Positions 51,493 to 60,832 of a stretch of DNA of 64,000 nt are shown one piece after another. The number at the start of each line of letters is the position of its first letter. The first letter of the stretch is position 1. The translations under genes and the position numbers were made by a program. Source of the stretch: Secundilactobacillus folii (GTDB taxonomy: Bacteria > Bacillota > Bacilli > Lactobacillales > Lactobacillaceae); assembly GCF_009720675.1 (NCBI RefSeq), contig NZ_WNJO01000008.1, positions 1 through 64,000 of the forward strand, written 5' to 3'. The notes under the pieces are model-generated. The model searched no databases. It was not told the DNA's origin and saw only the letters and a list, made by a program, of their open reading frames with translations.

Positions 51493-51966
51493 ATGAGTGA
51501 TATTTATCAATTTCAAGAAACTGAAATGAGTGGCCAAAAAATTGACTTTGCTGATTACCGCGGAAAGGTCGTTCTGATTGTCAATACCGCTAGTAAGTGT
51601 GGCTTAGCACCACAATTGGAAGGAATCGAAAAGCTCTACAAACAGTATCATGATCAGGGCTTCGAAGTTTTGGGCTTGCCATCCAACCAATTTCATCAGG
51701 AATTAGGATCTGATGAAGAGACAAGCGAGTACTGCCAGATGCATTATGGCGTCACTTTTCCAATGACTAAGCAGATCCGGGTTAACGGTGATGATGAGGA
51801 TCCACTATTTACGTATTTAAAAGAAACTGCAGGGCATGGCCGAATCAAATGGAATTTTACTAAATTTTTGATTGGGCGGGATGGCCAGATAATTGACCGT
51901 TACGCGCCAGTTTTCAAACCGGAAAAGATTGAACCAGCCATCGTGGCTGCTTTGGCTAAGAAATGA
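51493..51966 (+). CDS. gpo: glutathione peroxidase family thiol peroxidase
   Basis: 157 residues, the usual length. Reduces hydroperoxides with a thiol donor, likely thioredoxin in this lineage. Active-site Cys in NTASKCGLAPQ, with SNQF(H) and KWNFTKFL giving the Gln/Trp/Asn partners; Cys replaces selenocysteine. ATG 51493 with GAAGAGG upstream; a much longer in-frame start at 51373 runs through non-coding AT-rich sequence. Together with pyruvate oxidase, an H2O2 producer, it fits oxidative-stress handling. Confidence 0.93.
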   Translation: MSDIYQFQETEMSGQKIDFADYRGKVVLIVNTASKCGLAPQLEGIEKLYKQYHDQGFEVLGLPSNQFHQELGSDEETSEYCQMHYGVTFPMTKQIRVNGDDEDPLFTYLKETAGHGRIKWNFTKFLIGRDGQIIDRYAPVFKPEKIEPAIVAALAKK

Positions 51967-51986
51967 ATATATTCAAATTAATTTTA

Positions 51987-52034
51987 AAAACCGCCTGAAA
52001 GGGAGCTTTCAATACTCCTTTTCAAGCGGTTTTT
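51987..52034. terminator. bidirectional terminator
   Basis: AAAAACCGCCTGAAAGG on the left pairs with CTTTTCAAGCGGTTTTT on the right; A- and T-runs flank it between convergent genes. Confidence 0.8.
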
Positions 52035-52083
52035 GCTTGTTTGTGAGTTGATTTTGAACTTACTTGAGTTGCTGCATTGCAGT

Positions 52084-52884
52084 CTATTCGACTTCAACGT
52101 GTTCAACTAACACGTGTCGTTGAAGAAAGTCAACGGTCTGATTGAATACGTCATCGAGATACCCTTTGGCGTGTCGAGTACCAGGGACCATGTTCAGCTC
52201 AAATGGTACTTCAGCCTCAGTTAGCGCGTTGGCCATTGCTAACACACCACTGGTTGGTACAAATTCATTTAGTGAGTTTGCCAGATACATAGCGCCAGTC
52301 CGACTATTAACTCGGTGAACAGGAGTGGCGGCCTCTAGTTCATCCGTTCGCTGATTGAAGTAATTCATGACGAACCACTTATAGAATGCGTCATTAGCAC
52401 CAGATTGGTTGATCGTTGCACTGGCCTTTTGATTAAAGGCACTGGTATCGCCTTCAGCTGCGACCACATCTTGGTGCTTAGCTAACCAATCGTCGATGTC
52501 GAGAATACCAGACAGCGAAACGGCAGGAATTCCATAACGAATTGCCATTTCAACAGCCATATTTCCTCCCGCTGAGGAGCCAACGACTCCAATTGGCATT
52601 TGATTATACTCACTGCGGTTGATCCACACCATTAAACTGTTCATGTCTGACAACGGTTCTGGATAATAAACGTCGGGAGTCATTTGGTAGTTTGGCACCA
52701 AAACCATGTAGCCAAGTTCGGCTAACCGGGTTGCCCAGTCCTCGTCCTTGGCTTTATCCCCACGGAACCAGCCACCCCCATGAATATCAATAATTAGACC
52801 TAAGTAGGGCTTATTTTCCTCATGGTAAGCGTCCAGCGTTAAATGTCTGTTTTCATCATAAATAATATCGCGCTTAACTTGCAT
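52084..52884 (-). CDS. alpha/beta-hydrolase, HSL-like esterase
   Basis: 266 residues. Oxyanion motif DIHGGGWF near residue 37, nucleophile elbow GSSAGG, and a His in GTRHAKGYLDD near the C-terminus complete an esterase of the hormone-sensitive-lipase group acting on short acyl esters. Cytoplasmic, no signal. ATG 52884 with GGAGG eight bases upstream (a TTG at 52899 lies inside the binding region). Monocistronic. Confidence 0.88.
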   Translation of the reverse strand: MQVKRDIIYDENRHLTLDAYHEENKPYLGLIIDIHGGGWFRGDKAKDEDWATRLAELGYMVLVPNYQMTPDVYYPEPLSDMNSLMVWINRSEYNQMPIGVVGSSAGGNMAVEMAIRYGIPAVSLSGILDIDDWLAKHQDVVAAEGDTSAFNQKASATINQSGANDAFYKWFVMNYFNQRTDELEAATPVHRVNSRTGAMYLANSLNEFVPTSGVLAMANALTEAEVPFELNMVPGTRHAKGYLDDVFNQTVDFLQRHVLVEHVEVE

Positions 52885-53041
52885 CTTACCCACCTCCAAA
52901 GAATAATTTCATGGTGAGTATGCCAAAATCCGTCGATAAGGTCAAGCAATTGGCTTTGTTAAGCGAAGGAAAGCGCTTAAAGTAGTCTTTACATTATAAA
53001 GGTTTCACGAGCCATTTTATCCTTCAGAACTTGCTTACGGC

Positions 53042-53998
53042 TTATCTTTGCTGAGATTGTTCCTGATCCGTTTTAAGCATTTTAAGGAGGGCTGCATCAC
53101 GTTTTTTAACGGTCGTCTGACCAGTGTTACCAGACCAGTCAAAGAAACCTTTACCAGTTTTAAAACCTAAGTGACCTTCATCAACCTTCTTTTTAAGGTT
53201 CGGATCAACGCCCGCAGTATTGGCTAAATCAGCATACAAGTAAGCACTGATGTTTTTAAATACATCAAGGCCACCCAAATCAGCGCTAGCGATTGGGCCC
53301 ACTAAACTTTAGCGACGGCCCAAACTGTATTTGACAATATCATCCACCGCTTCAGGAGTAGCGATTCCTTCATTAACAATGTTAAAAGCCTCTCTTAAAA
53401 CTGCTAATTGGATACGATTCCCAACAAATCCCAGTGCAGCTTTCTTCAGCGGCACTGCGTGTTTACCAACCTTATTCATCAGGTTGACAACTCGATCAAC
53501 GGTGGTCTGAGCTGTCTTTTTGCCGGGAACAACTTCAACTAGTGGCATTAGTTGTGCTGGGTTCCAAAAATGAGCCACCACAAATCGTTTCGGATGTTGC
53601 AAAACGGACTGCATGTCAGAGGGATCTAAACCTGAAGTATTTGTAGCGAGGATCACATCTTCATCGACGAATTGCTCAACGGTTTGCCAAACTTGCTTTT
53701 TGATCTGCATATTCTCAATAACCGATTCAATGACAAAATTAGCATCCTTGAGTGCCAGTTTATAACTGGTAAACGGATGGATCTGATTTAAAATATTGAC
53801 TGTCGAATCGCTGAGTAAACCGGCCTGATTGAAGGTCTCCAGATCTTCTTTAATGCGTTGCATACCTTGTTTTAAGGCTGCCTCATTACTGTCCAATAAA
53901 TTAACTGAAAAGCCATTGATTACAAATTGCAGCGTGATAGCGTGTCCCATCGTACCTGCTCCAATGTTAGTGATGGTTTTAATTTGTGATTCAGTCAT
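53042..53998 (-). pseudogene. 3-hydroxyacyl-CoA dehydrogenase with an in-frame stop codon
   Basis: Reads as one enzyme of about 318 codons: NAD-binding start NIGAGTMGHAITLQF, catalytic region VAHFWNPAQLMPLVEVVPGKKT, VGNRIQLAVLREA, and a C-terminal domain GPIASADLGGLDVF...GHLGFKTGKGFFDW. A TAA at 53309-53311 in the same frame interrupts it just after YSLGRR; relatives usually have a Tyr or similar codon there, one base from TAA. The two halves are otherwise intact, so the nonsense change is recent. ATG 53998 chosen, with AAGGGAG eight bases upstream. Without readthrough the enzyme lacks its dimerisation domain. Confidence 0.85.
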
Positions 53999-54121
53999 CG
54001 TCATTGCTCCCTTTAAATGTATTTTCTCTTAATTTTAGCACACTGTATACGCTGACAATCTTTTGCTAGTTGTTAGTCTACAGCTTCCAGTCTATAATGA
54101 AGCGCAAAGGGGGGCTGGTTG

Positions 54122-54439
54122 ATGATTCAAATCATTCATGACGATGAATATGCAAAGAAAACGGCTACCGGATTGGTTGTTGTCGACTTTCGAAAAGATT
54201 GGTGCCCACCATGCAGCCAGATGGATGCGGTCTTAGACCAATTGGATACTCAAATTGGGGATGAAGTCAAGATTCTGGCCATTACCATTAATCGTGATCC
54301 CTACGTTGCTCAAGCGATTGGCGTAAAGAGTGCGCCCACATTGGTCATTAAACAAGAAGGTCAAATTGCTGATGTTGTTTTTGGAACGATTACTGGGAAA
54401 GTACTAAGACTTAAATTGGAAAAGTTGATGGCAGTCTAA
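54122..54439 (+). CDS. thioredoxin-like protein
   Basis: 105 residues. Thioredoxin fold with active site DWCPPC near residues 27-32 (classical thioredoxin has WCGPC) and the cis-Pro region SAPTLVI. Cytoplasmic thiol-disulfide exchange, perhaps for peroxidases or stress. GGGGGG binding site before ATG 54122. Pro-Pro in the active site should shift the redox potential compared with Trx. Divergent from the broken hydroxyacyl-CoA dehydrogenase gene. Confidence 0.88.
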   Translation: MIQIIHDDEYAKKTATGLVVVDFRKDWCPPCSQMDAVLDQLDTQIGDEVKILAITINRDPYVAQAIGVKSAPTLVIKQEGQIADVVFGTITGKVLRLKLEKLMAV

Positions 54440-54580
54440 TATACCCACGACATCGTTGTAAATATGGTCAAAAGAAATGAAGCATATTTAGATTTAGCAG
54501 CAGTCCTATTTAAAGTTATGGTAGGTAGTTCCTTTAACATTAAATGTACATACTACTGTTTAAATTTTGGCTAATTAAAA

Positions 54581-54630
54581 CGGTACTAGATACTTCCTGA
54601 ATTAGGTGAGTTATCTGGTACCGCTTTTTT
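54581..54630 (+). terminator. Rho-independent terminator
   Basis: CGGTACTAGATA (54581-54592) with TATCTGGTACCG (54612-54623), one mismatch, then CTTTTTT. It lies 140 bases past the thioredoxin-like gene; nothing else is seen in that stretch. Confidence 0.85.
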
Positions 54631-54669
54631 GATATTTTAATGCTTAGTGATCCGCCTCATTTCTTATAA

Positions 54670-55164
54670 CTAATAAAGTGGGTGGAACTGATATAAAACA
54701 ATTCCGGCAATAACCGCTAAGGCGATAATGTTGCTTAGGATATTATAGTGGCTAGCAAGTGCCATTTGATTTTCAAAATGAGCTGTTAGATCCGTTAGGG
54801 GGGCTGAATTCTTGATCATGTCTGCGTGCTCCTTATATAATTTGGCAAATTGCGGACTTAGCTCTTGGTATTTGATATCCCGTGCCCAAAATAACCATGA
54901 AGCAGCAAACGATACGACCATTACAATGATCAGAAAGATTTGAAATGGATCCGTCAAAAAACGTTGCAGTTCAAAGCTGATATTTTTTTGTTGAGAAAGT
55001 GGTTCAATTGCTGATGTTCCCATCGCTGAAACTAACAGTAACACTAGGCAGATCAACTGGGAAAAAGTTGCCCGTTTATGTTGAGAGGCCTGCTTATCAA
55101 GAGAAATGAGTTCTTGGGAAACATCAGTTTGAATCTGGGTCAAGAAATGCTCGTTACTGATCAT
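54670..55164 (-). CDS. membrane protein of unknown function, three helices
   Basis: 164 residues. A charged N-terminal helix (residues 1-30) is followed by membrane helices near 33-53, 75-95 and 140-160, with a soluble helical loop between the last two. No recognisable family motif. The pattern of a cytoplasmic helix plus membrane hairpin vaguely recalls small effector membrane proteins, but there is no partner nucleotide cyclase or other defence gene nearby. AAGGGA binding site. Upstream of a LOG-family gene in the same direction, separated by a terminator. Confidence 0.65.
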   Translation of the reverse strand: MISNEHFLTQIQTDVSQELISLDKQASQHKRATFSQLICLVLLLVSAMGTSAIEPLSQQKNISFELQRFLTDPFQIFLIIVMVVSFAASWLFWARDIKYQELSPQFAKLYKEHADMIKNSAPLTDLTAHFENQMALASHYNILSNIIALAVIAGIVLYQFHPLY

Positions 55165-55233
55165 GGCAAGTCAGTCCCTTCGGTGTCTTATTTACTTATT
55201 ATTTTACCCAACATTTCCACAAATTGAAAATAT

Positions 55234-55266
55234 AAAGCCTTTGCTCTTTTCTTGAGCAAAGGCTTT
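55234..55266. terminator. bidirectional terminator
   Basis: AAAGCCTTTGCTC (55234-55246) pairs perfectly with GAGCAAAGGCTTT (55254-55266) around a 7-base loop. It lies directly beyond the stop of the LOG-family gene on the minus strand. Confidence 0.88.
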
Positions 55267-55269
55267 TAA

Positions 55270-55845
55270 TCAATGTTCATAGTTAGTGCGGATCGTTGGT
55301 GCAGTGTAAGTTTCCATGAACTTAAAAATCGAGTTGAGGTTGTCTGAAAATAATAATTTGCTGCGGTGTTCCGCTGTTAGGAATCCCTGTGCCACCATCT
55401 GATCAAAAAAGGTAGCTAGTGGGTCAAAATAATGATTGACATTAAAGAGTGCACAGGGATTAACGTTATCGCCAATTCTCGCCCAAGAAAAAGCTTCCGA
55501 GATTTCTTCTAACGTTCCTGGTCCCCCAGGGATGGCTAAGCAACCGTCGGCTAGATTCATCATGAGTCGTTTACGTTCAGACATATTATCGACGATTGTC
55601 AGTTTCGTTAGGTGATGATCACTAGCGCCTCGAGCAGCTAGTTCCTTTGGCATAATGCCATGAACGACACCACCATCACCGATTACAGTTTGAGCAAGCA
55701 CACCCATCAAACCAACTCCACCACCGCCGTAAACTAATTCAAAATTATGGGCAGCTAGGAAATGACCTAATTTAATTGTCGACCGTTGATAGATTACCTG
55801 ATTCCCAGTTGAAGCACCGCAATAGGCAGCAATTCTTTTTAACAT
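55270..55845 (-). CDS. LOG family protein (nucleoside 5'-monophosphate phosphoribohydrolase-like)
   Basis: 191 residues, Rossmann-like. GGGGVGLMGVLA near residue 40 and the hallmark PGGPGTLEE near 108, with MSERKRLM before it, mark the TIGR00730/LOG family, which cleaves ribose 5-phosphate from AMP or cytokinin nucleotides. Bacterial members often have AMP/IMP hydrolase activity. AAAGGAG binding site before ATG 55845. The gene is often mislabelled lysine decarboxylase. Confidence 0.9.
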   Translation of the reverse strand: MLKRIAAYCGASTGNQVIYQRSTIKLGHFLAAHNFELVYGGGGVGLMGVLAQTVIGDGGVVHGIMPKELAARGASDHHLTKLTIVDNMSERKRLMMNLADGCLAIPGGPGTLEEISEAFSWARIGDNVNPCALFNVNHYFDPLATFFDQMVAQGFLTAEHRSKLLFSDNLNSIFKFMETYTAPTIRTNYEH

Positions 55846-55910
55846 AGATGAGCTCCTTTAGAATCCCTAGATAGAGACAATTTGTATTATACATTGTACA
55901 TAGCAATCAG

Positions 55911-56411
55911 TTATTTGGAAGTGGTTTCGAAAGTCAAAAGAGCTTTTTTTCTATCAAGTCCACCAGCATAACCAGTAAGGCTGCCATCGCTGCCAACCAC
56001 TCGGTGACAGGGGATAATAATCGAAATCGGATTATGACTGACTGCTCCACCGACTGATCGGGCGGAGCCGGTTGGCCGACCGTTAACGACTGTTAATCGT
56101 TGCCTAATTTGCTGATAGGTCATTGTTTTGCCGTAAGGAATAGTCATTAAAACCTTATAGACTTGGTTTCGGAAGTCGGTTTCTCGTGGTGCAAGTGGTA
56201 AATCGGAAATGGCTGGTTGATGACCAGCAAAATAATCGTTCAACCATTGACTTGTGCACTGAAGAATAGGTGAGACACCAACTTTAATATTGTTCAAGTC
56301 ATAGTGGGAGCCTTCATATTTTTGCCCTTTGAACCAGACGCCCAGCAGGTAGTGTTCATCTGCTAGTAAAATTAATTTTCCTATTGGTGAATGATAAGTA
56401 GTTCGTAACAT
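55911..56411 (-). CDS. ogt: methylated-DNA--protein-cysteine methyltransferase
   Basis: 166 residues. Transfers methyl from O6-methylguanine or O4-methylthymine to its own Cys in the motif IIIPCHRVVG; helix-turn-helix region FRNQVYKVLMTIPYGKTMTYQQI precedes it, and TGYAGGLDRKKALL follows. Ogt-type length, without the Ada regulatory domain. GAAGGTGG binding site before ATG 56411. Single gene. Confidence 0.95.
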   Translation of the reverse strand: MLRTTYHSPIGKLILLADEHYLLGVWFKGQKYEGSHYDLNNIKVGVSPILQCTSQWLNDYFAGHQPAISDLPLAPRETDFRNQVYKVLMTIPYGKTMTYQQIRQRLTVVNGRPTGSARSVGGAVSHNPISIIIPCHRVVGSDGSLTGYAGGLDRKKALLTFETTSK

Positions 56412-56606
56412 GATTCCACCTTCTAAAAGATTATTTACCAGTAGCCTAATCTATTTTGCAAGAGTTGGCAAACAACTAATCAAGTCATTCTTTTCTAGAA
56501 CTTTACACGTTTGATACCTAACCTATGCAGAAACGATACGAACAGTCGATACAATGCAAGTGTAGTGAGAAATCACTGCCAAATTAAAATGAGCAGGTGA
56601 AAGTCA

Positions 56607-57713
56607 TTGACAATTACGTTAAAGCAATTGGCAAAAAAGTACGATGAAAGTTCACAGCCGGTTTTGAAGGATGTTTCAGTTCAAATTAACGACGGTGAAT
56701 TTTTCGTTATCGTTGGCCCCTCTGGTTGCGGCAAGAGTACGCTACTTCGTATGATTGCGGGTTTAACTTCGATTACGGCTGGGCAATTGACCATCAATGG
56801 TCAGCTGGCAAATGATATGCCACCGAAAGACCGCGCGTTATCGATGGTTTTTCAGAGTTACGCACTGTTTCCTTTTATGACAGTGGCCGAAAACGTTGGC
56901 TTCGGTCTTAAATCAAGAAAGTTGCCAGCTGCTGAGATTGAGAATCGCGTTAAGGATGCTCTTGCAATGGTTAACTTAACTGAATTTCGGCTCCGCAAGC
57001 CCAAGGCACTCTCTGGTGGCCAACGTCAACGGGTAGCCTTAGCACGTGCCATCGCCAGTGATGCCAAAATTTGTTTAATGGATGAACCGCTGTCTAACCT
57101 CGATGCACAACTCCGAGCCAAAATGCGGATCGAATTAAAACAACTTCAACGTAATCTAGGTCTAACTGTCATTTATGTGACGCATGATCAGGTTGAAGCA
57201 ATGACAATGGCAGACCGTGTTCTAGTTTTAAACGACCGAAAAGTCCAGCAGGTCGATACACCAGTTAACCTATATCAACACCCCCAAAATGCCTTTGTTG
57301 CTCAATTTTTCGGTACCCCGCAGATTAACTTATTATCCGCGGATGTTTTGGGCAACGAATTGGTCGTCGATAGTACGCTGCATTTGAAGCTGAACGGCAA
57401 TCTAAATGTTGACAATAAAGTATTAGTCGGAATCCGTCCGTCTGATATTCAAATTGAAATTGGTCCTAAAAATGCCAATGCCAGAGTTACAACCGTTTCT
57501 TATTTAGGTGATCAGTCCGTCATATCGGCCGTTTTAAATGACACTCAGACAATTCGAATCTTGGCTGATAGTACCATATCAGTAGTGGTTGATGACCTGA
57601 TTAAAATCACAGCTATTGAAGGCTTTGATGTTTTTGATGCTCATTCCAAGGAATTCATTACAAGACAAAAGGGGGATTTACAGCATGCTAGAATCACTTC
57701 CCAAGCATACTAA
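56607..57713 (+). CDS. ugpC: ABC transporter ATP-binding protein, UgpC/MalK type
   Basis: 368 residues. Walker A GPSGCGKST, Q-loop VFQSYALFPFMTVAEN, signature LSGGQRQRVALARA, Walker B ICLMDEPLSNLDA, and a C-terminal TOBE/regulatory domain (VGIRPSDIQIEIG). MalK/UgpC-like ATPases energise uptake of sugars or glycerol phosphates. TTG 56607 with AGGTGAAAG upstream. First of five genes (C-A-E-B-Q). Promoter elements upstream are not clear to me. Confidence 0.9.
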   Translation: MTITLKQLAKKYDESSQPVLKDVSVQINDGEFFVIVGPSGCGKSTLLRMIAGLTSITAGQLTINGQLANDMPPKDRALSMVFQSYALFPFMTVAENVGFGLKSRKLPAAEIENRVKDALAMVNLTEFRLRKPKALSGGQRQRVALARAIASDAKICLMDEPLSNLDAQLRAKMRIELKQLQRNLGLTVIYVTHDQVEAMTMADRVLVLNDRKVQQVDTPVNLYQHPQNAFVAQFFGTPQINLLSADVLGNELVVDSTLHLKLNGNLNVDNKVLVGIRPSDIQIEIGPKNANARVTTVSYLGDQSVISAVLNDTQTIRILADSTISVVVDDLIKITAIEGFDVFDAHSKEFITRQKGDLQHARITSQAY

Positions 57714-58635
57714 CCCAGAAGAACCAAGTAAAGAACTAGTTCCAGTTGGGCTGAACTCAGCAACAGAATGGCGAAAGGACCGTTTGTACGTTGCCTTATT
57801 TTTGGGCCCGTCCTTGCTGATCCTATCAGTGTTTGTCTTCTGGCCAATGCTGAAGACGATGTACCTAAGCCTGTTTCTAACTGATAATTTTGGTCATGCC
57901 AGTGTATTCGTTGGCTTTAGTAACTATCTGAATTTATTTAAGAATCCAGCCTATTTATCTAGTTTAGGTGCCACGTTCGTTTATGTCATTGCCGTCTCCA
58001 TTCTTACGATTATTTTAGGAATGGTTTTAGCAGTCGTAGCCCAACAACATTTGAAGGGCATTCGCTTTTTTCGGACTCTATTTTCGTCAACTATGGGTAT
58101 TTCAGTATCGGTTGCTGCAATCTTTTGGTTATTTGCCTTCAATCCATCGGTAGGGGTTTTTGCTCAGATTTCTCAAGCACTCCATTTACCGGAGATCAAC
58201 TGGCTGGCTGATCCTCACTTTGCGCTATTAGCGATCATCATGACCACGGTTTGGATGAACTTAGGCTTTACCTTTTTGATTTTATTTGGTGCTTTGCAAC
58301 AGTTACCCAGCAGTTTATTTGAAGCCGCTGAAATTGCAGGCGTTAGCAAAACAGCTCAATTCTTTAAGATCTCACTACCACTCATTTCACCCACTTTATT
58401 TTTTGTCTTGATTGTCACCTTAATTGAAGCCTTTAAGAGTTTTGGCTTAATTGATCTGATGACGGTTGGTGGGCCAAACAATGCGACTAATCTTCTGGTT
58501 TACCGGGTTTATCAAGATGCCTTCTTAAATGGTAATTATGGTCTTGCTAGTACTGAGTCAGTTATTTTGACAGCCATTATCGCAGCGATTACGCTGATTC
58601 AATTTAAATTATTAGGGAAGCGGGTGTCTTACTGA
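57685..58635 (+). CDS. ugpA: ABC transporter permease, UgpA type
   Basis: 316 residues, six membrane helices plus an N-terminal cytoplasmic tail. The permease EAA loop is EAAEIAGVSKTAQFFKISLPLI; it pairs with UgpE. ATG 57685 has GGGGGATT upstream and overlaps the end of ugpC by 29 bases; a longer frame from 57616 lies inside ugpC and is unlikely. End overlaps ugpE (TGATG). Confidence 0.9.
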   Translation: MLESLPKHTNPEEPSKELVPVGLNSATEWRKDRLYVALFLGPSLLILSVFVFWPMLKTMYLSLFLTDNFGHASVFVGFSNYLNLFKNPAYLSSLGATFVYVIAVSILTIILGMVLAVVAQQHLKGIRFFRTLFSSTMGISVSVAAIFWLFAFNPSVGVFAQISQALHLPEINWLADPHFALLAIIMTTVWMNLGFTFLILFGALQQLPSSLFEAAEIAGVSKTAQFFKISLPLISPTLFFVLIVTLIEAFKSFGLIDLMTVGGPNNATNLLVYRVYQDAFLNGNYGLASTESVILTAIIAAITLIQFKLLGKRVSY

Positions 58636-59483
58636 TGGAAATGAATCGGCCAGTTACTTCTGAAACAAACCATGGCAATTTGAAGCGCTGGGGGCAATAC
58701 GCACTTTTACTGGTGCTAACAGTGATTGTTTTGGGACCATTTCTGTTGGGCCTATGGACTAGCGTAATGCCGACAGCCGAGATTTCTAAAGGGGCCCTTT
58801 GGAGTACCCACATTTCCTTAGATAATTACATCACTGCGATAACCACGACGCCAATATTGAGATACCTGCTGAACAGCCTTGTCATTTCAACCGTCACCAT
58901 GCTGTTTCAGGTTTTACTTTGCTCAATGTCAGCCTATGCGTTCGTCTTTTTAAAGTTTCGCTATCGAAAGCAGCTTTTTATGGTTTTTCTGATCACAATG
59001 ATGCTGCCATTTGAAGCTGAAGTAATTCCTAACTTTAGTACCGTGCGAAATATGGGGCTCTTGAATCACTATGCTGCCATGATCATACCGTTTTTAACCG
59101 CTGCATTTGGCACCTTTATGCTTCGGCAAACCTTTATGCAAATGCCAGTTGAATTAAAAGAAGCTGCTGATATTGAAGGCCTATCTCACTGGCAATTTTA
59201 CTCTCAATTGGCGGTGCCATATGCCAAGATCAGTCTGATGACCTTAGCTGCATACAGCTTTTTGAGTAGCTGGAATCAATATCTTTGGCCGATGCTGACA
59301 ACTTTTAGTGATAATTTTCGACCAGTCCAAGATGGTCTTCGTCAGCTTCAAGGTCAAGAAAGTTTTAATAACTGGGGCATGATTCAAGCCAGTGCAGCAA
59401 TTGTTGTGATTCCAACGTTAATTATTCTGTTTATTGGTCAGCATTACTTCAAGGCGGGGTTAAATGAGGGGGCAGTAAAATAA
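58635..59483 (+). CDS. ugpE: ABC transporter permease, UgpE type
   Basis: 282 residues, six membrane helices, EAA loop ELKEAADIEGLSHWQFYSQLAVP. Second permease of the importer; start ATG shares a base with the ugpA stop, and its last base is shared with ugpB's start (58635 and 59483). The tight packing indicates obligate coupling. Confidence 0.92.
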   Translation: MEMNRPVTSETNHGNLKRWGQYALLLVLTVIVLGPFLLGLWTSVMPTAEISKGALWSTHISLDNYITAITTTPILRYLLNSLVISTVTMLFQVLLCSMSAYAFVFLKFRYRKQLFMVFLITMMLPFEAEVIPNFSTVRNMGLLNHYAAMIIPFLTAAFGTFMLRQTFMQMPVELKEAADIEGLSHWQFYSQLAVPYAKISLMTLAAYSFLSSWNQYLWPMLTTFSDNFRPVQDGLRQLQGQESFNNWGMIQASAAIVVIPTLIILFIGQHYFKAGLNEGAVK

Positions 59484-60820
59484 TGAAAATCAGATATCAA
59501 CGTTGGTGGCTTGGTTTAGCATTGTTACTGATTGTCTTACCACTCGGCGCGTGTGCTCGAACTCAGGCTGCCAGCCGGACTCAAATTGTATTTTGGCACG
59601 AAATGACGGGTCCTGGTCAAGATCAATTGAAACAGTTTGCTAAGGAATTTAATGCCAGTCAAGATAAATATCAAGTTGTGCCCCAGTATGAAGGTTCATA
59701 TAACGAGGCAGTGCAGAAAATTTTGCATACCCACGGTACTTCAGCTTCACCAGCCGTCTTTCAGTCGATGGATGTTTCAACCAGTCAGCTGTATCACGCG
59801 CACGTTGCAACTCCAATGCAAAAGTTTATTGATAAAGATAACTTTGATGTGAATCAAATTTCCCCAGTGGCTCGGGCATTTTACTCTCAGGGTGGAAAGC
59901 AGATCTCAATGCCATTTAATACGTCACAACCGGTGCTTTATTACAATGCCTCTGTACTGAAACGTCTAGGCATCAAGGCACCACCAGTTGATCCTTCCTA
60001 CAGTGATATTACTCGTGTCGCCAAGGCAATTTCTACCAAATCTCACGGAAAGATCAAGGGACTGACGGTTGAAGAGTATGGCTGGTTATTCGAGCAATTC
60101 ATGGCTAATAGCGATGAACATCTGGCTAATCATGAAGATGGACGTACCGGCATTCCCACAAAAGTGCATCTGAATACACCTGGCACCCAAGAAGCAATGA
60201 AGTGGGTCAAATCAAATATCAAGTCTGGTGATTTCATCGATTACGGTGCTGGAGGTCAGGCCGAATCCAATGAAATCGCGGCGTTCTTAGCAGGCAAACT
60301 TGGTATCTTCATTCAATCGTCCGCTTATATTAGTCAGTTGTTGGCTGGTACTAAGGATCAGCTCGGCATTACCTATTATCCTCATCGGAATGGCAAACCA
60401 GCTAATGGGGTTGCCATTGGGGGCGCCTCACTTTGGATCGGCAACGATAAGCCAAAGGATGTTCAACAAGGAGCATGGAAATTCGTTCAATTTGTCATGT
60501 CTGCTAAAGCGCAGGCGCAGTGGCAAGCCGCCACGGGATATTTAGCGCTTAATAAGGATTCTCAAGCGCAGCCAATCCTTCAAAAGCTCTATCAAAAATA
60601 TCCGGCTGCACAAGTTCCCAGTCAACAATTAGCACGAATCAAAGCCAATACCGCTAACTCAGGGGTCTTCATGGAAGGCGTTATCCAGGAACGAAATCTT
60701 ACGCAAACCGCGATGGCACAGATTTACAACGGTACTCCGATTGATAAAGCGCTAGCCATTGCGGAAAAGGGATTAAACGATGCGGTTGCGAATACTAATC
60801 GAGCTAACCATTACAAATAG
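59483..60820 (+). CDS. ugpB: extracellular solute-binding lipoprotein, UgpB type
   Basis: 445 residues. Lipoprotein signal peptide with lipobox LPLGAC (Cys24), then a family 1 solute-binding domain: IVFWHEMTGPGQDQLKQFAKEFN, and SAYISQLLAGTKDQLGITYYPH. Anchored outside the membrane, it captures a glycerophosphodiester or glycerol-3-phosphate-like ligand for the UgpAE-C importer. The identity of the ligand is supported by the phosphodiesterase gene that follows. Confidence 0.9.
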   Translation: MKIRYQRWWLGLALLLIVLPLGACARTQAASRTQIVFWHEMTGPGQDQLKQFAKEFNASQDKYQVVPQYEGSYNEAVQKILHTHGTSASPAVFQSMDVSTSQLYHAHVATPMQKFIDKDNFDVNQISPVARAFYSQGGKQISMPFNTSQPVLYYNASVLKRLGIKAPPVDPSYSDITRVAKAISTKSHGKIKGLTVEEYGWLFEQFMANSDEHLANHEDGRTGIPTKVHLNTPGTQEAMKWVKSNIKSGDFIDYGAGGQAESNEIAAFLAGKLGIFIQSSAYISQLLAGTKDQLGITYYPHRNGKPANGVAIGGASLWIGNDKPKDVQQGAWKFVQFVMSAKAQAQWQAATGYLALNKDSQAQPILQKLYQKYPAAQVPSQQLARIKANTANSGVFMEGVIQERNLTQTAMAQIYNGTPIDKALAIAEKGLNDAVANTNRANHYK

Positions 60821-60832
60821 GGGGATTTTGTC

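Noticed and set aside
54670-55164. Pycsar-type membrane effector
   Set aside because: The topology is only loosely similar, and no cyclase or other defence gene is near; called an unknown membrane protein instead.
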